Assembly: GCA_964579855.1 (NCBI GenBank) | Contig: CAZOIM010000169.1 | Coordinates: 1-8,890, forward strand | Source of the DNA: JADGQA01 sp964579855 | GTDB taxonomy: Bacteria > Bacteroidota > Ignavibacteria > UBA10030 | Length of the DNA stretch: 8,890 nucleotides | Direction: 5' to 3' | Part shown: piece after piece, positions 7,042 to 8,890 of the stretch | Layout of the letters: every line of letters starts with the position of its first letter | Numbering within the stretch: position 1 is the stretch's first letter | The notes under the pieces: model-generated | Told to the model about the DNA's origin: nothing | Database searches by the model: none | Seen by the model: the letters and a program-made list of their open reading frames with translations, nothing else | Position numbers and translations under genes: made by a program

Positions 7042-7132
7042 TTTGCTTTCATGAATCACAAGCTGAAGAAACACGCAGAGAATGCCTGAACGAATGTTCG
7101 AGGCATGCTCTGCCAGATTTCCCGCGACGATA
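7028..7132 (-). promoter_or_regulatory. Intergenic region between cargo and lipoprotein genes
   Basis: This is the only non-coding gap within the minus-strand gene block (105 nt). The hairpin at 7075-7113 takes up its upstream part. The remaining 47 nt before the TTG start contain no recognisable Bacteroidota promoter (TTTG near -33 and TAnnTTTG near -7) and no good sigma-70 pair. The overlapping quartet is therefore either read through from the cargo gene past the hairpin or driven by a promoter I cannot recognise. Confidence 0.4.
7075..7113 (-). terminator. Strong hairpin after the T9SS cargo gene, possible terminator or mRNA-stabilising stem
   Basis: On the minus strand, 19 nt after the cargo gene's TAA, the sequence forms a long imperfect stem: GCAGAG (7113-7108) pairs with CTCTGC (7080-7075), ATGCCT (7106-7101) with AGGCAT (7087-7082), and GAAC (7099-7096) with GTTC (7091-7088). 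There is one mismatch (7107/7081), one bulged base (7100) and a four-base loop (7095-7092). That gives 16 base pairs. It is followed by GTGTTTCTTC, which is T-rich but not a clean T-run. It may terminate fully or partially, or protect the 3' end of the cargo mRNA and set the ratio of cargo to the downstream four genes. Confidence 0.7.
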
Positions 7133-8890
7133 TTATTTTACCAAAAGCATTTTCTTTACCATTACCCCGGATGCAGACTGCAGTCGGTAGAGATACATTC
7201 CACTCGACAACCGTGACGCGTTGAACTGAACCGAGTAATGTCCTGCGACGAGGTTATTGTTCACGAGCACCGCCACCTCTTGACCCAGAATATTGTAAAT
7301 CTTGAGCGATACAGTCCCACTTTTTGGTATATCGTATTCAATCTTTGTGGAAGGATTGAACGGATTGGGATAGTTCTGACTCAATGCAAACTTCGACGGG
7401 ATGGTATTGCCAACTCTCACGACACCGGCGGTATATGTGCCGAAGTCACTATTTCCCCGAGGCACGAACTTGTACTGATTGAAGCTGAAATAAATAATAC
7501 CCTGCATATAACTAAATTTGTCACCTATGCTCAGAATGGTCTTGCCATATGCCGCATCGCCCCTCACATTTGAGTACTTATTCCTTCCATCCGCCTCTCG
7601 AACAATGAGCGGACCAGAACCATCGTTGATGGTATACTCTGTGGCATCAGAGAATGTCGGGGCCGTGTCTGTAACAGTCACATTGTTGAATCGGACGAGC
7701 ATTCCTTCGTATGGCTCCGCCGTAATGCTTCCGTTCGTTGTGTTGAATGCACCCGTTGTGAGAACAACAGGACTCGGAACATTCTTGCCGCTTGCGATTA
7801 TTGAAGCTGCCGTTATATTCGCAACGCGGGTGACTCGTCCAACGCTTCCAGTACTCCCCTGCAAAAATTCCTGAACGGTGCCCGTAACACTCACACTGTC
7901 TCCCTGGTGTATCTTGGAAAGCAACGTGTCTATTCCCGAGATCCAAATTCCATTCCACGGTGCATTGCCATTTTGAATGTACCATGGTGTTGTTCCGCCT
8001 GAACTGAGGGAGATGTCGCTGGTATCTGCAGTGACGACTCCATTAATCGTGACGATGGCTCCAAGCAGGCCGGTACTACCATTAGCGTACGGCGTATACT
8101 GCACATCCTGGATCGTCAACGGGCGATTGAGAGACGTGTAGAAGAAAAACCCCTGGGAGGTATCTGAAAAAGCAGATCCTCCTGCGGCATTTGCATACAA
8201 GTTGGACCTCCCAATACTGTCGACGATCTGGCAAAAATATCGTACAAAAGTGTTGATCGCTTGTGGTGGAATCTTGCCTGTCCACGAGGAGTCTGTCGCT
8301 GGACCGGTCATTGTATCAGGAACCCAAGGACCATTATTAAGGCTGTATTTTAGAATTACTTTCTTGACACTGGCGCCATTTGTTTGCTGAAAAGCCTTGA
8401 TTGACACTACGGCTGTATCAGATGAAGTCAGTGCGACAGGATTACGCCGATGCGTACTTATTCCGGGATAAGCGGGTCCAAAAACGATATCGCCTTGAAA
8501 ACAAGGAATGATTCTATATCCTCTGGCCGCTTCTTGCCCGGAGTTGGTTGCGATATACCCCCGAATGGTGTCAACGACGCGTCCGACCGATGGGGTTGTA
8601 TATGTTGATGTCGCAGTCCCGTGCCCGCGTAACGTGAACCACGTTGACGCATCAAGCATGGATATTTCATTTCCAAAATTGTCTACCATGGCAAACGTCC
8701 CGTTCAACGGACTCACCAGTGATGAAACGGTCAGATTTGTCAACTCGACATACACGTCTTCGTACTGCTCGCCTGTTGAAAACATGACTTTGCCGGATCC
8801 GAATGTGCCTTTCATAAAATTGCCAGCAGCAATTATTGGAGGCGGCGGTACTGCGGCGTGCCCAAGAACTTCGAGCGGTCCATTCGGCAT
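7133..8890 (-). CDS. T9SS-secreted protein with duplicated OB-fold-like modules (5' end truncated by the window)
   Basis: The visible 585 residues are the C-terminal part of a larger secreted protein. Residues 500-585 form a type A T9SS sorting domain: SQNYPNPFNPSTKIEYDIP, LKIYNILGQEVAVLV, GHYSVQFNASRLSSGMYLYR and the terminal KKMLLVK. It directs export through the outer membrane, after which the domain is normally removed. Residues 257-485 resemble the OB-fold modules found in ExeM/NucH-type extracellular nucleases (VTINGVVTAD, GDSVSVTGTVQEF, EPYEGMLVRFNNVTVTDT), but no nuclease catalytic domain is visible here. Residues 1-141 repeat the second half of this module (EQYEDVYVELTNLTV), so the reading frame opens in mid-domain. 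Residues 150-232 look like an Ig-like spacer (VKKVILKYSLNNGPW...VRYFCQIVDSIGRSN). The codon at 8890-8888 is ATG, but there is no signal peptide and the first module is cut, so it is an internal methionine. It may be a nuclease-like, lamin-tail or adhesin-type protein, depending on the missing N-terminus. Confidence 0.85.
   Translation of the reverse strand: MPNGPLEVLGHAAVPPPPIIAAGNFMKGTFGSGKVMFSTGEQYEDVYVELTNLTVSSLVSPLNGTFAMVDNFGNEISMLDASTWFTLRGHGTATSTYTTPSVGRVVDTIRGYIATNSGQEAARGYRIIPCFQGDIVFGPAYPGISTHRRNPVALTSSDTAVVSIKAFQQTNGASVKKVILKYSLNNGPWVPDTMTGPATDSSWTGKIPPQAINTFVRYFCQIVDSIGRSNLYANAAGGSAFSDTSQGFFFYTSLNRPLTIQDVQYTPYANGSTGLLGAIVTINGVVTADTSDISLSSGGTTPWYIQNGNAPWNGIWISGIDTLLSKIHQGDSVSVTGTVQEFLQGSTGSVGRVTRVANITAASIIASGKNVPSPVVLTTGAFNTTNGSITAEPYEGMLVRFNNVTVTDTAPTFSDATEYTINDGSGPLIVREADGRNKYSNVRGDAAYGKTILSIGDKFSYMQGIIYFSFNQYKFVPRGNSDFGTYTAGVVRVGNTIPSKFALSQNYPNPFNPSTKIEYDIPKSGTVSLKIYNILGQEVAVLVNNNLVAGHYSVQFNASRLSSGMYLYRLQSASGVMVKKMLLVK
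7136..7393 (-). other. Type A T9SS C-terminal sorting domain
   Basis: Residues 500-585 of the cargo protein. Recognised by the NYPNPFNPST opening, the hydrophobic IYNILGQEV strand, the GHYSVQFNAS...SGMYLYRL strand pair and the final basic-hydrophobic KKMLLVK. It implies that the organism has a functional T9SS elsewhere in its genome. Confidence 0.93.

Noticed and set aside
7028..7074. Bacteroidota-type or sigma-70 promoter upstream of the lipoprotein gene
   Set aside because: No TAnnTTTG at the -7 position and no convincing -35/-10 pair at proper spacing could be found in the 47 nt available.
8888..8890. ATG at the right edge as the true start of the cargo gene
   Set aside because: No signal peptide follows although the protein carries a T9SS sorting domain. 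Residues 6-56 match the interior of a later module, so the gene must extend beyond the window.
1..8890. CRISPR arrays, tRNA/rRNA genes, insertion sequences, phage genes
   Set aside because: No regularly spaced direct repeats, tRNA-like cloverleaf, transposase motifs or terminal inverted repeats were seen; almost all of the sequence is accounted for by the six coding regions.

Overview
The window looks like a chromosomal segment from a bacterium of the Bacteroidota/Ignavibacteriota (FCB) lineage. The evidence is a type IX secretion (T9SS) C-terminal sorting domain with the motif YPNPFNPSTKIEYDIP, a PorV/PorQ-family outer-membrane protein, a TonB-dependent receptor with an N-terminal carboxypeptidase-regulatory-like domain, and start sites without Shine-Dalgarno sequences. 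The YPNPFNPST wording is especially common in Ignavibacteria and neighbouring phyla, but the exact taxon is an inference.

Layout. At the left edge, on the + strand, is the 3' end of an ABC transporter ATPase gene (to 286), most like the CbiO/ECF group. It converges on a block of five minus-strand genes that fills the rest of the window. In transcription order (right to left) these are: a truncated T9SS cargo protein with OB-fold-like modules (8890-7133); a 105-nt gap holding a strong hairpin; a 569-residue lipoprotein (7027-5318); a 960-residue TonB-dependent receptor (5318-2436); a 336-residue PorV/PorQ-like barrel (2436-1426); and a 357-residue NHL-propeller lipoprotein (1426-353). The last four genes overlap by exactly one base at each junction (TAATG, TGATG, TGATG), so they are almost certainly co-transcribed and probably translationally coupled. 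The cargo gene lies upstream in the same orientation but is separated by the hairpin.

How the genes may work together. Every minus-strand product appears to be exported: two lipoproteins, two outer-membrane barrels whose C-termini end in an aromatic residue, and one T9SS cargo. A reasonable inference is a cell-envelope assembly in which the TonB-dependent receptor is the active channel, the lipoproteins are accessory or surface components, and the PorV-like protein acts as a scaffold or as a T9SS/outer-membrane partner. The substrate cannot be read from the sequence. There is no SusD-like partner and no recognisable enzyme. I found no tRNA, rRNA, CRISPR array, insertion sequence or phage gene.
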